A DNA stretch of 64,000 nucleotides from Brenneria sp. hezel4-2-4 (GTDB lineage: Bacteria > Pseudomonadota > Gammaproteobacteria > Enterobacterales > Enterobacteriaceae), in assembly GCF_013155275.1 (NCBI RefSeq), contig NZ_JABJXS010000001.1, forward strand, positions 434,001 to 498,000, written 5' to 3'. Shown piece by piece: positions 1-8,639 of the stretch. Made by a program: the position numbers and the translations under genes. The stretch's first letter is position 1, and every line of letters begins with the position of its first letter. Below the pieces are notes generated by a model. The model had not been told where the DNA came from, ran no database searches, and saw only the letters and a program-made list of their open reading frames with translations.

Positions 1-67
1 GAGATAATCCCCGTTGTTTTTCGTGCGCCACGGCAGGCACCGCCGAATTCACTTTATTAACTGACAT
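1..67 (-). CDS. Second siderophore ABC permease, 5'-end fragment
   Basis: Only the first 22 codons lie inside the window (protein begins MSVNKVNSAVPAVAHEKQ). The ATG is embedded in the last codons of the upstream permease gene, giving an 11-base overlap, which indicates translational coupling. Importers of the FatBCD/CeuEBC kind carry two FecCD-type permease genes in tandem after the binding protein, so this is most likely the second membrane subunit. The visible part is only the hydrophilic N-terminus, so the assignment rests on context. Confidence 0.6.
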   Translation of the reverse strand, partial: MSVNKVNSAVPAVAHEKQRGLS

Positions 68-1016
68 GACGTTTTTGACTTAGCAGCAGGAGAAGAAAAA
101 CGATAGCCCCGATGACACCCAGAATGACGCTGACCGGTATCTCAAACGGATAGCGAACCACCCGGCCGATGATGTCGCACAATAACACCAGGCCTCCCCC
201 CAGCAGACACACCCACGGAATGGTTTTACGGATATTATCGCCCATTATCATACTGATAAGATTGGGAACGATAAGGCCGAGGAACGGTAAAGCGCCAATC
301 ACCACCACCACCACGCCGCTCACGACCGCCACAATCGACAGCCCCATCAGCATCACCCGCCGATAGTTAAGCCCGACATTGACCGAAAATTCACGCCCCA
401 TGCCCGCCACGGTGAAGCGATCCGCGATCCAGCAAGCGACAAGCGTCAGTATACCGACCAGCCACAGCAGTTCGTAGCGACCTTTCAATACGCCGGAAAA
501 ATCCCCCGACTCCCAACTGCCGAGCGCCTGCAACAGATCAAAATGCATGGCGCCGAACGTGGTGATCGCACTGATAACGGCGCCGAGCATAATCCCCACC
601 AGCGGCACCACCAATGCGGATTTCAGCACTATCCGCCGCAACAGCAGCATAAATAATAGCGTACCGGCCATCGCAAACAGGCTGGCGACAATCATTTTGA
701 CAAACACGGAAGACGTCGGCGCCAGAACCATCATAACCAGCAGGCCCAATCCTGCGGACTGGGTTGTTCCGGCCAATGACGGCTCCACGAAGCGGTTTTG
801 CGTCAACAATTGCATGATCAAACCGGCCACGCTCATCGCGCTCCCCGCCAGCAGCAATGCCAGCGTTCGCGGAATGCGGCTGATCAGGAAAATATCGCGC
901 ATGGACTGATCGCTCCACAGCGCCTGCATACTCACCCGGCCGGCGCCGACAAACAGACTGGCAACGATCATTCCGCCCAGCAGCATGATACCAAGCGCAA
1001 AATAGAAAGGTTTCAT
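57..1016 (-). CDS. FecCD-family iron-siderophore ABC transporter permease
   Basis: Inner-membrane subunit of a siderophore importer, about 319 residues and strongly hydrophobic, with segments fitting the 9-10 helices of the BtuC/FecCD fold. The family hallmark just after helix 2 is present (LAGSAMSVAGLIMQLL followed by NRFVEPSLAGT). I chose the ATG at 1014-1016 because AGGA lies just upstream; an in-frame GTG 12 bases earlier is possible but has no better ribosome site. It follows the binding-protein gene by 19 bases and overlaps the next permease gene. The sequence resembles the FatD/CeuB/YclN subgroup used for catecholate siderophores. Substrate is inferred from the neighbouring binding protein. 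Confidence 0.88.
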   Translation of the reverse strand: MKPFYFALGIMLLGGMIVASLFVGAGRVSMQALWSDQSMRDIFLISRIPRTLALLLAGSAMSVAGLIMQLLTQNRFVEPSLAGTTQSAGLGLLVMMVLAPTSSVFVKMIVASLFAMAGTLLFMLLLRRIVLKSALVVPLVGIMLGAVISAITTFGAMHFDLLQALGSWESGDFSGVLKGRYELLWLVGILTLVACWIADRFTVAGMGREFSVNVGLNYRRVMLMGLSIVAVVSGVVVVVIGALPFLGLIVPNLISMIMGDNIRKTIPWVCLLGGGLVLLCDIIGRVVRYPFEIPVSVILGVIGAIVFLLLLLSQKRHVS

Positions 1017-1035
1017 TGTTCCTGCCACGATCGTG

Positions 1036-1983
1036 CTATTGCTTATTCAACGCGTTATCGACGTCCGTAATCAGCTTTTTATAGCTTTGCAGGCCTCCGG
1101 CGATATAAAGCGATGCGGAATCCAGATAAACGATATGATTATTTTGCCAGGCGTTGGTCTTATGAATCAGCGGATTGTCCAGCACCTGCCGCGCCGACTC
1201 CCCGCCCGCCTGCCCGATGGCGCTATCGCGATCCAGCACAAACAGCCACTCAGGATTTACGCTGAGTATGAATTCCGAGGTCACCACATTACCGTGCCGG
1301 CCCGCCTGCGGAAATTCCGTGGCGGGGGTAAATCCCAACTCATCAAAAATAAATCCAAAACGCGATGCCGGGCCGTAAGCCGACATTTTTCCGCCGCTGA
1401 TCATCAGCACCAGGGCATTACCGGCATTGACGGCTTTAGCCTGGGTTTGGGCAATCTGCTGTTTAAAATCAGCTAACTGTGCTTTGGCTTCCTCTTCTTT
1501 GCCGAAGAGGGTTCCCAATTGTTCAATACGTTGGGAGAAACTCTGCATAAACTGGTTTTCATCAACGTCGAGCGATATCGTCGGCGAGATGGCGCTCAAC
1601 TTATCGTAAGCATCGGTGGCGCGTCCCCCGGCGATAATCAGGTCAGGTTTCATGCTGCTGAGCACTTCATAGTCAGGCTCGAACAACGTGCCGACGTTGA
1701 TGTATTCACTGCCGCGATATTTGGCAAGAAACTCAGGCAGTTGCGTACTGCTCTGCGGAACGCCGGCCACCTCGATATTCAAGGCATCCATCGTATCCAG
1801 GGTGGAGGGATTGAAGACGACGACTTTTTGGGGATGCAGCGGAACCTGCGTGGTTCCTTGCGCATGCTCAACGGTTATCGTTTCCGCGTTTTCTGATGAC
1901 GAAACCGCCTGATCGCAACCTGCCAGCGCGAGCATTGACGCGAGTAACGTCGTTTTCACCGTAAAAGCTACGTTCACCTGCAT
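1036..1983 (-). CDS. Catecholate-siderophore periplasmic binding lipoprotein (CeuE/VctP/YclQ type)
   Basis: Captures ferric siderophore in the periplasm and delivers it to the adjacent permeases. The N-terminus is a lipoprotein signal with lipobox LALAGC, so the mature protein should be membrane-anchored. The fold is class III (TroA-like): an N-lobe, a long linker helix near residues 145-165, and a C-lobe. His230 (motif RHGNVV) and Tyr293 (motif LYIAGG) sit where CeuE-type proteins place the His/Tyr pair that completes iron coordination of tetradentate catecholates; that correspondence is from family knowledge. The start at 1983 is preceded by GGGGA; a longer frame begins 45 bases upstream without a ribosome site. 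First gene of an iron-uptake operon behind a Fur-like site. Confidence 0.88.
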   Translation of the reverse strand: MQVNVAFTVKTTLLASMLALAGCDQAVSSSENAETITVEHAQGTTQVPLHPQKVVVFNPSTLDTMDALNIEVAGVPQSSTQLPEFLAKYRGSEYINVGTLFEPDYEVLSSMKPDLIIAGGRATDAYDKLSAISPTISLDVDENQFMQSFSQRIEQLGTLFGKEEEAKAQLADFKQQIAQTQAKAVNAGNALVLMISGGKMSAYGPASRFGFIFDELGFTPATEFPQAGRHGNVVTSEFILSVNPEWLFVLDRDSAIGQAGGESARQVLDNPLIHKTNAWQNNHIVYLDSASLYIAGGLQSYKKLITDVDNALNKQ

Positions 1984-2044
1984 TATTTTCCCCTTTCGCT
2001 GATTATCGCTTGGGACAATAGGCCGCAAGCAATAAATAAAAGAA

Positions 2045-2063
2045 TCTAATTATCATTCGCATT
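2045..2063 (-). promoter_or_regulatory. Candidate Fur box of the siderophore operon
   Basis: Read on the minus strand, the segment contains GCGAATGATAAT: one perfect GATAAT hexamer next to a 4/6 hexamer, the unit structure of Fur sites. It lies about 65 bases upstream of the binding-protein start, where a promoter would be covered by iron-loaded Fur. The third hexamer is poor, so this is a candidate. Confidence 0.6.
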
Positions 2064-2218
2064 AAAGGGGAAATTGTACCCGAATGGGCGTCAACATGCC
2101 TAGCAATTATACCCGCGCGGGATTTGACCCACATCAGGAAAGCGACACAGAAAACCTATTCAATGATATTCTTATTGCTTTATTAGCATTCAAACTCATC
2201 ATCTAACGCAATGTAAAT

Positions 2219-3646
2219 ATGGCCGATAAAACACAACCTACGTTTTTCATTCATGACTATGAGACATTCGGTAAGCACCCGGCCCGCGATCGGCCCGCGC
2301 AGTTTGCCGGAGTGCGCACCGATATGGATTTCAACATCATCGGCGATCCGCTGGTCATCTATTGCAAACCGGCGGATGATTATCTGCCGGAGCCTGAAGC
2401 GGTGATGATCACCGGCATCACGCCGCAGTTGGCCTTGGCCAAAGGCGTGAACGAAGCCGAGTTCGCCCGCCATATTCATGAAGCATTCAGCGTTCCCGGC
2501 ACTTGCGTCATGGGCTATAACAACATCCGGTTCGATGACGAAGTCAGCCGCAATATCTTTTATCGTAATTTCTATGATCCTTACGCTTACAGTTGGCAAA
2601 ACGGCAACTCGCGCTGGGATTTACTGGATGCGCTGCGCGCGTGCTATGCGCTGCGGCCGGAAGGAATTGTCTGGCCGGACAACGATGACGGCTTGCCCAG
2701 CTTCAGACTTGAACATTTAACCCGGGCCAACGGCGTCTCCCATGAACATGCCCACGACGCCATGTCCGACGTTTACGCCACCATCTCCATGGCCCGGCTG
2801 CTGAAGCAGGCTCAGCCCAAGCTTTTTGATTATCTTTTCCAGTTGCGCAACAAGAATAAGGTCAACGCACTGCTTGATATTCCGCAAATGAAACCCCTGG
2901 TTCATGTTTCCGGCATGTTTGGCGCGGCGAGGGGCAACACCAGTTGGGTGGCGCCGCTGGCGTGGCATCCCGACAACCGCAACGCCGTGATCATGTGCGA
3001 TCTGGCCGGCGATATGACCCCGCTGCTGGATTTGGATGTCGATGAATTACGCCAACGGCTGTATACCCGCCGGGATCAACTGACGGCCGACCAGCAGGCC
3101 GTTCCCATCAAATTGGTTCATATCAACAAATGCCCGGTGCTTGCGCCCGCCAATACGCTGAGGCCGGAAGACGCGGCACGATTGGGTATTGATCGCCAAC
3201 GGTGTCTGGATAATGTAAAACTGCTGCGGCAGAACAGTCAGATCAGAGAAAAAGTCGTGGCGCTGTTTGCCGAGTCGCCGGCATTTAGCGCGCCAAGCGA
3301 TGTCGATCAACGTCTCTATGACGGCTTTTTTGGCGATGCCGATCGCATGGCGATGAAAATCATTCAGGCAACCGCGCCGCAAAATCTTCCCGCGTTGGAT
3401 CTCAAATTCGTCGATGACCGTCTGGAGCCGCTGCTATTCCGCTATCGCGCCCGCAACTTTCCAAACACGCTGGACGACAGCGAACAGCAACGCTGGTTGC
3501 AGCATCGCCAGGGGGTGTTCACCGCGGAGCGGTTGCAGGAATACATTGCCGAATTGGATGCGCTATATCAGCGTTATGACGGGGATAAACAAAAAACCGA
3601 TTTAATTAAGGCGCTGTGGGCTTACGCGCAAGATCTGGCGAGCTAG
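2219..3646 (+). CDS. sbcB: Exodeoxyribonuclease I
   Basis: Processive 3'-5' exonuclease on single-stranded DNA, acting in recombination and mismatch repair. The 475-residue length is the family norm. The N-terminal DEDDh domain is intact: FFIHDYETFGKHP carries the first Asp/Glu pair (residues about 12-16), GYNNIRFDDE the second acidic motif near residue 105, and HDAMSDVYAT the third with the catalytic His near residue 180. The SH3-like and helical C-terminal parts follow. The ATG at 2219 has only a weak upstream purine stretch. It is followed by a strong palindromic terminator and lies tail-to-tail with plaP, a pairing also seen in E. coli. Confidence 0.96.
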   Translation: MADKTQPTFFIHDYETFGKHPARDRPAQFAGVRTDMDFNIIGDPLVIYCKPADDYLPEPEAVMITGITPQLALAKGVNEAEFARHIHEAFSVPGTCVMGYNNIRFDDEVSRNIFYRNFYDPYAYSWQNGNSRWDLLDALRACYALRPEGIVWPDNDDGLPSFRLEHLTRANGVSHEHAHDAMSDVYATISMARLLKQAQPKLFDYLFQLRNKNKVNALLDIPQMKPLVHVSGMFGAARGNTSWVAPLAWHPDNRNAVIMCDLAGDMTPLLDLDVDELRQRLYTRRDQLTADQQAVPIKLVHINKCPVLAPANTLRPEDAARLGIDRQRCLDNVKLLRQNSQIREKVVALFAESPAFSAPSDVDQRLYDGFFGDADRMAMKIIQATAPQNLPALDLKFVDDRLEPLLFRYRARNFPNTLDDSEQQRWLQHRQGVFTAERLQEYIAELDALYQRYDGDKQKTDLIKALWAYAQDLAS

Positions 3647-3668
3647 TCGCTCATTGCCGAAAGTCCGG

Positions 3669-3696
3669 GGCGGAGAACCGGTTCTCCGCCCTTTTC
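3669..3696 (+). terminator. Rho-independent terminator between sbcB and plaP
   Basis: A perfect 24-base palindrome with arms GGGCGGAGAACC and GGTTCTCCGCCC, followed by TTTT on the plus strand and by a shorter T-rich run on the minus strand. It can serve both convergent genes. Confidence 0.85.
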
Positions 3697-3726
3697 GTCC
3701 GGCTATTCAGCGAGGTGCCGGATAAC

Positions 3727-5085
3727 TTAAATCAACTCTTCACTGCATTGCGGCACCGGTTGACGGAAACTGCGCGTGACGAAAGCCAGATAAAGCAGAC
3801 CCATCGTTGCCCAAATCAGGCCGAGGGTCATGGAGCTTTCCTCCAGATTAACCCACAGCGCGCCAACGGTCAGCGCGCCCAGCACCGGTAAAATAAGGTA
3901 GTTGACGGTATCTTTCAGCGTGCGATTGCGGCGCTCGCGAATATAGAACTGTGAAATCACCGACAGGTTCACGAAGGTGAAGGCCACCAGCGCGCCGAAG
4001 TTAATCAACGCGGTAGCCGTTACCAAATCGAAAGAGACCGCCGAGAGCGCAATCGCGCCGACCAGCAATACGTTCAGCGATGGCGTCCGCCATTTCGGAT
4101 GAATATAGCCAAAAAAGCGTTCGGGGAATACGCCATCGCGGCCCATCACATACATCAGGCGCGATACGCCGGCGTGCGCCGCCATCCCGGACGCCAGCAC
4201 CGTCACGCAGGAAAAGACCAGAATAATCGACTGAAAAAATTTCCCGGCGACATACAGCATGATTTCCGGCTGCGAGGCGTCCGGATCGTTAAAGCGCGAG
4301 ATATCCGGAAAGTACAGTTGCAGAAAATAGGCGACGGCGATAAAAATCACCCCGCCGATCAATGCGGTCAGAAAAATCGCTTTCGGGATAACATTGCCGG
4401 CATCCTGCGTTTCTTCAGACAATGAACTGATGCCGTCAAACCCCAGGAAAGAGAAGCAAAGGATCGTCGCGCCGGTGATCATCGGCACGACCTGCGCGTT
4501 TTCCGACCAGAAAGGTTGCGTGCTGACGAGCGTTCCGGCCCCTTCTCCGTGATAAACGCCCTGAATGACCAGTCCCAAAAACACGACCATGATGGCGACC
4601 TGCACCACCACGATGACGGAATTAAGATTGGCGACCACATTGATGCCGCGCAGGTTAAACAGCGTCATCAATCCGACCAGCGCCGCGACGAAAATCCATG
4701 ACGGCACGCCGGGGAAAATGGCTTCAAGGTAGATTTTCGCCAGCAGAATATTGATCATCGGCATAAACAGATAGTCCAGCAGCGATGACCACCCCACCAT
4801 AAATCCAACATGCGGGCTAATGGCTTTTTGTGCGTAGGTATAGGCGGAACCGGCGGATGGAAAGCGGCGAACGAGCTTGCCATAACTTAAGGCGGTAAAC
4901 AGAATGCCTGCCAGGGCGAAGGCATAAGCGGTGGCGACGTGGCCGTCGGTCAGGCCGGAAACGATACCAAACGTATCAAAAATGGTCATTGGCTGCATAT
5001 AAGCCAGCCCCATCATGACAACCGGCCATAACGTGAGTGTTCTTCTTAATTGCACACGTTTCGCGGAACTTACTGATTGCCCCAT
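3727..5085 (-). CDS. plaP: Putrescine importer of the APC superfamily (PlaP)
   Basis: Proton-driven low-affinity putrescine uptake in E. coli; 452 residues here, with the twelve hydrophobic segments of the APC fold. The N-terminal signature [20 protein letters not shown] covers the unwound helix 1, and [11 protein letters not shown] follows in helix 2-3. These and the C-terminal [14 protein letters not shown] match PlaP (formerly YeeF) closely, as does the position beside sbcB. The ATG at 5085 is chosen because AGGAAAGGG lies 5-6 bases upstream; an in-frame GTG at 5100 would absorb that site. In E. coli putrescine import by PlaP supports surface motility, which is notable next to the motility genes on the other side. 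Confidence 0.9.
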   Translation of the reverse strand: MGQSVSSAKRVQLRRTLTLWPVVMMGLAYMQPMTIFDTFGIVSGLTDGHVATAYAFALAGILFTALSYGKLVRRFPSAGSAYTYAQKAISPHVGFMVGWSSLLDYLFMPMINILLAKIYLEAIFPGVPSWIFVAALVGLMTLFNLRGINVVANLNSVIVVVQVAIMVVFLGLVIQGVYHGEGAGTLVSTQPFWSENAQVVPMITGATILCFSFLGFDGISSLSEETQDAGNVIPKAIFLTALIGGVIFIAVAYFLQLYFPDISRFNDPDASQPEIMLYVAGKFFQSIILVFSCVTVLASGMAAHAGVSRLMYVMGRDGVFPERFFGYIHPKWRTPSLNVLLVGAIALSAVSFDLVTATALINFGALVAFTFVNLSVISQFYIRERRNRTLKDTVNYLILPVLGALTVGALWVNLEESSMTLGLIWATMGLLYLAFVTRSFRQPVPQCSEELI

Positions 5086-5177
5086 TATCCCTTTCCTCAC
5101 GGTGGCTCACTGGCACACACAAGCAGACTTATCTATCCGGATCATTGTCCGGCCTCTTTAGTTGAAGACCTAAATGC

Positions 5178-5214
5178 AAAAAAATAACCGACGCTATGGA
5201 GCGTCGGTTATTTT
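5178..5214 (-). terminator. Terminator downstream of ycgR
   Basis: A 14-bp stem (outer AAAATAACCGACGC with its complement) around a 6-base loop, followed on the minus strand by seven T residues. It insulates plaP from ycgR transcription. The symmetric A/T flanks could also stop plus-strand transcripts. Confidence 0.88.
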
Positions 5215-5344
5215 GCAAGGCGCGTATTCTGCACCAGTCATTCCCGTCTGACAAGATGTTGAGAAATCCGGAAACAATTTTATGGCTATCGCGTTTTATT
5301 AAAAAGTCATCATGCGGCTGCGTGTAAGCACGTTGGCAAAAAAA

Positions 5345-6100
5345 TCACAGTTCCTGAAACTTTCTTTTCTTCTCATTGTGTAATCTTTCAAGCTCGAAAA
5401 TGACCTGTTGCAGGTCACGTTCCTGGGCGGCAGACAGCATCGGAAATTTAAAGCTCAGGCGCTGGGTGATTCTCACCTCGCCTTTATTATCCACGTCTTT
5501 CATCGTCGATTGACCGACAAACTGCAAATCCACGCAGAAGAACCCATATTCATCGAGATCCATCTCAACCCCGCTGATGATATCCCCTTCCTTCAATAAC
5601 CCGGTGGTATCCCGATCGGTATACAGGCTTACCCCGCCGAGAGAGAGATCCCTGATGGTAAATTGAAAGCGGCTGTCATCCGGTAATTCGCCACGGCACA
5701 GCAATGGCGGCCAAAGCGGCGTATTAATACGGAAATAGGTTCTGCGCTGGATGAGGTAGAGTTGTTCCGGAATAGAGGCGGTGAACGCGGGTAAGCCTTG
5801 AAAATCAACCGTTCGGGCGATTTCAGCGCTAAACTCGACTTTAGCTCCGGTCGGTTCAGCCACGAAACTCAATGCTCCCGCATACAAGGCGCGGCTATTC
5901 TCGCGTTCGACGCCACCCAGATCAAAAATAAAAATGTTATTGTCGGGTATGACATCAAGTATTTTACTGATGAACTGACCACGAGAATGATGAACCATAA
6001 CCGTGGTGTCATTTTTCTTTAATTCACGCAGCGTTGCGCAGATAGCCAGTTTGTTACGCTTAACAAACTGCTCTTTCAAATTTTCATCCACTACTTCCAT
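5345..6100 (-). CDS. ycgR: Flagellar brake protein YcgR (PilZ, c-di-GMP effector)
   Basis: Binds cyclic di-GMP and then slows and biases the flagellar motor. The N-terminal YcgR-N domain covers about residues 15-110. The PilZ domain follows, with both nucleotide-binding motifs: QRRTYFRI (RxxxR, near residue 118) and DLSLGG (D/NxSxxG, near residue 153). Length, about 251, is close to the E. coli 244. The start is unsettled: the ATG at 6100 directly abuts a GGTGGGG run, while an in-frame GTG at 6106 precedes it. It is transcribed divergently from a chemoreceptor, and a sigma-28-like promoter lies about 60 bases upstream. Confidence 0.93.
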   Translation of the reverse strand: MEVVDENLKEQFVKRNKLAICATLRELKKNDTTVMVHHSRGQFISKILDVIPDNNIFIFDLGGVERENSRALYAGALSFVAEPTGAKVEFSAEIARTVDFQGLPAFTASIPEQLYLIQRRTYFRINTPLWPPLLCRGELPDDSRFQFTIRDLSLGGVSLYTDRDTTGLLKEGDIISGVEMDLDEYGFFCVDLQFVGQSTMKDVDNKGEVRITQRLSFKFPMLSAAQERDLQQVIFELERLHNEKKRKFQEL

Positions 6101-6161
6101 CCCCACCGTTTAGCCAATGGTTTATATTTATGTTTTGACATGATAAATATTGCTTCAATCG

Positions 6162-6189
6162 GTATCGACCGGCACCGCTCACAACTTTA
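6162..6189 (-). promoter_or_regulatory. Sigma-28 (FliA) promoter for ycgR
   Basis: On the minus strand, TAAAGTTG (7/8 to the FliA -35) is followed after 12 bases by GTCGATAC (6/8 to GCCGATAA). The spacing is one base longer than the usual 11. The start would fall near 6155, about 55 bases before the gene. ycgR is a class III flagellar gene in E. coli, which supports the reading. Confidence 0.68.
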
Positions 6190-6520
6190 GAGCAAATGCC
6201 GAAAAAAATACAATAACCCGTCGGCAAATCAGCGCTTTCTCCTGACGCCGGAGGATCGCCGTTCTGGTCGTTGCTCTCCGCTGCCCGCAATGGGGAAACA
6301 ACACCGCATATGCCTTTTATTTTCTGATTAAATACGCCGAATTGCTGTTTAAACGCTCATTTTTCACACCGAAAAATTGCTATTTATCATCTTCAAAAAT
6401 AAACTCGGCTTAATAAGAATTTACTATGAATTTTTCGTATATTTGCACAATAAACCCCGTGCTTGCGCCCAACGCCAAGAGATCTTAATCACAAATTCTT
6501 ATTACACCTTATAAAAAAAC

Positions 6521-6547
6521 TAAAACTCCAGGCATGCGGACCGATAA
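6521..6547 (+). promoter_or_regulatory. Sigma-28 (FliA) promoter for the chemoreceptor
   Basis: TAAAACTC, an 11-base spacer, then ACCGATAA (7/8 to the FliA -10). Both core elements TAAA and CCGATAA are perfect at the canonical distance. Transcription would begin near 6555, giving a leader of about 65 bases. Confidence 0.85.
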
Positions 6548-6620
6548 ATCATCTCGTCCATAAATCAAATAATATTTCCCATTATTCATCATGAGTGTGT
6601 TTTATACACGGAGAGGCACA

Positions 6621-8573
6621 ATGCATTCTTTAATTTCCCGCATTCGTAATGTTAAAATTTCCCACAAGCTTTACATCGGCTTTGGCGTTGTCCTTCTATT
6701 GGTCATTATTGCATCGTATCTGAGCGTTAATCGATTTAAAGAAATTAGAAATATTTATGAAAAAACCAACCTGATATACAATATTAACATTGAGGTTTTT
6801 CAGGCTAAAATCAATCGGCTAAAATATTTTTACACTGCTGATGAACAGTCTCGCGAAGTTATGTCAAACTATATCAAACACGCGACTCAGTTTACCCAGG
6901 AAGCAAGTAAGTTGTCATGGAGCGCTGAGGAAATAGCACATATTAACGATATAGATCAGTATCTTGATGAATTTCAGACCACCATTGGCAACATGGGCGT
7001 CGCCACAAAGAAAACCGTTGATTACAAAGCACAAATAGACAGCCTTAATAATGAAAATCATCTTCAAAATTTCAACGATAATCTTTATCGTCAATTAATA
7101 GAGAACGATCTTTTTCATAAAATTAACGATTTTTCGTTATTAGTTGCGGAGATAAAAAATCACGCGTATGAACTTCAAATTAAAGGCACCGATGAGTCGC
7201 TAAAAAAACTGGAAGAAAAATTCAGTAATTCAGAAAAGGCTTATCAGGATATCGCCCCGGCTTTATTACCGGAGCAAAAGGTCTTAGTCGATGGCCTGTG
7301 GCGATATGCGGTCAACTACAAAACGCTTAATGAAGATTATTTTAAATCCCTGAACGAACTGAAACTGGCGGAGGATGCCGTTAAAGTTGCGGGCGATAAA
7401 AGTAGCGCGGCCCTTAAAGCCATCATTAACATTGTAAAAGAAAAAAATGATGTTCTGGCCTACGACTCCGCCAATATCACCATTATTATTGGTCTTATTG
7501 CCGTTATCATTGGCATCGCCGTTTCAATGTATATTACACGCCAAATCACCAAACCCGTTATTCACAATCTTTCTCTGGCTGAACAAATCGCCAGCGGCGA
7601 TCTTACGGCTTCAATAACCGTCGATCGCCATGATGAACTAGGGCAATTGACCGCGGCAATGGCACGAATGAACGAAAAACTGCGCCGTATGATTAGCGAT
7701 GTCCGCGACAGCGTGGATAGCGTCGCCAACTCGGCCGCCAAAATCGCGGTCGGCAATAACGACCTGTCGTCCCGTACGGAACAGCAGGCGGCCGCCGTGG
7801 TTGAAACCGCCGCCAGTATGGAAGAATTGACCTCCACGGTGAAGAACAATGCGGAAAATGCCCGACATGCCAGCCAGATAACGGCGGAAGCATCGCACAA
7901 TGCTTATAAAGGGGGAGAAGTGGTGCGCAACGTGGTCAGCACCATGGATGACATCTCAGCCAGTTCCAGGAAAATCGCCGACATCACCGCCGTGATTAAT
8001 AGTATCGCTTTTCAAACCAATATCCTGGCGCTGAACGCCGCCGTTGAAGCGGCCCGGGCCGGCGAGCAAGGACGTGGGTTCGCCGTCGTCGCCAGCGAAG
8101 TGCGTAACCTTTCTCAACGCAGCTCTCAGGCGGCCAAAGACATTGCCGGTCTGATATCCGAATCGGTTTCGCGCATTGATGTGGGTAACCAGTTGGTTGC
8201 CCAGGCGGGTGATACCATGGATCAAATCGTCGCTTCCGTTTCCCGGGTTAATGACATCATGAACGAAATCTCCGCCGCATCCGATGAGCAAAGCCGTGGG
8301 ATTGAACAGATAGCCCGCGCAATCGGCGAACTGGACACCACGACCCAGCAGAACGCGGCGCTGGTGATGGAATCGTCTATTTCGGCCAACTCGCTGGAGG
8401 AACAGTCAGACCTGCTGGAAAAAATGGTGGCTAATTTCCGTTTGTCCCAGAACGAAAATCCCGCACAAACCAGGCTGGCGGCAATCACCCCGCCTTCAGC
8501 GCAAAAAACGCTGCCTCAGGCCAGCCGCGGCGCGGACACAACGGCGCCGAATAAAGACTGGTCGGCATTCTGA
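6621..8573 (+). CDS. Methyl-accepting chemotaxis protein with helical bimodular-type sensor
   Basis: Transmembrane chemoreceptor of about 650 residues. TM1 is at about residues 17-38 and TM2 at 285-305, leaving a periplasmic domain of roughly 245 residues. That is larger than the four-helix Tar/Tsr sensor and predicted all-helical, as in the helical bimodular (HBM) family. HAMP follows (about 307-358), then the long signalling hairpin with the invariant tip motifs AFQTNILALNAA and EARAGEQGRGFAVVA near residue 465-485. The protein ends in DWSAF, a WxxF tail of the kind that tethers CheR/CheB. The ATG at 6621 is preceded by GGAGAGG; an ATG 30 bases earlier lacks a ribosome site. The ligand cannot be read from sequence. 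Confidence 0.93.
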   Translation: MHSLISRIRNVKISHKLYIGFGVVLLLVIIASYLSVNRFKEIRNIYEKTNLIYNINIEVFQAKINRLKYFYTADEQSREVMSNYIKHATQFTQEASKLSWSAEEIAHINDIDQYLDEFQTTIGNMGVATKKTVDYKAQIDSLNNENHLQNFNDNLYRQLIENDLFHKINDFSLLVAEIKNHAYELQIKGTDESLKKLEEKFSNSEKAYQDIAPALLPEQKVLVDGLWRYAVNYKTLNEDYFKSLNELKLAEDAVKVAGDKSSAALKAIINIVKEKNDVLAYDSANITIIIGLIAVIIGIAVSMYITRQITKPVIHNLSLAEQIASGDLTASITVDRHDELGQLTAAMARMNEKLRRMISDVRDSVDSVANSAAKIAVGNNDLSSRTEQQAAAVVETAASMEELTSTVKNNAENARHASQITAEASHNAYKGGEVVRNVVSTMDDISASSRKIADITAVINSIAFQTNILALNAAVEAARAGEQGRGFAVVASEVRNLSQRSSQAAKDIAGLISESVSRIDVGNQLVAQAGDTMDQIVASVSRVNDIMNEISAASDEQSRGIEQIARAIGELDTTTQQNAALVMESSISANSLEEQSDLLEKMVANFRLSQNENPAQTRLAAITPPSAQKTLPQASRGADTTAPNKDWSAF

Positions 8574-8580
8574 TCCCCAT

Positions 8581-8630
8581 GCCCTGATTGCCGCCAGGCT
8601 AATCAGGGCAACCTGAAATCTCAGGTTGCC
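8581..8630 (+). terminator. Tandem hairpins after the chemoreceptor
   Basis: Two adjoining stems: GCCCTGATT with AATCAGGGC (8581-8609), and GGCAACCTGA with TCAGGTTGCC (8607-8630, 4-base loop). There is no strong T-run, so termination on either strand is plausible but not certain. The hairpins lie between convergent genes. Confidence 0.5.
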
Positions 8631-8639
8631 TGCATTCTG

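Larger units (their letters stand above)
6101..6620. other. Divergent intergenic region between ycgR and the chemoreceptor
   Basis: About 520 bases without a credible gene, A+T-rich on the chemoreceptor side. It holds one sigma-28-type promoter for each flanking gene, annotated separately. I see no RNA gene or insertion remnant in the central part (about 6200-6510). Confidence 0.6.
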
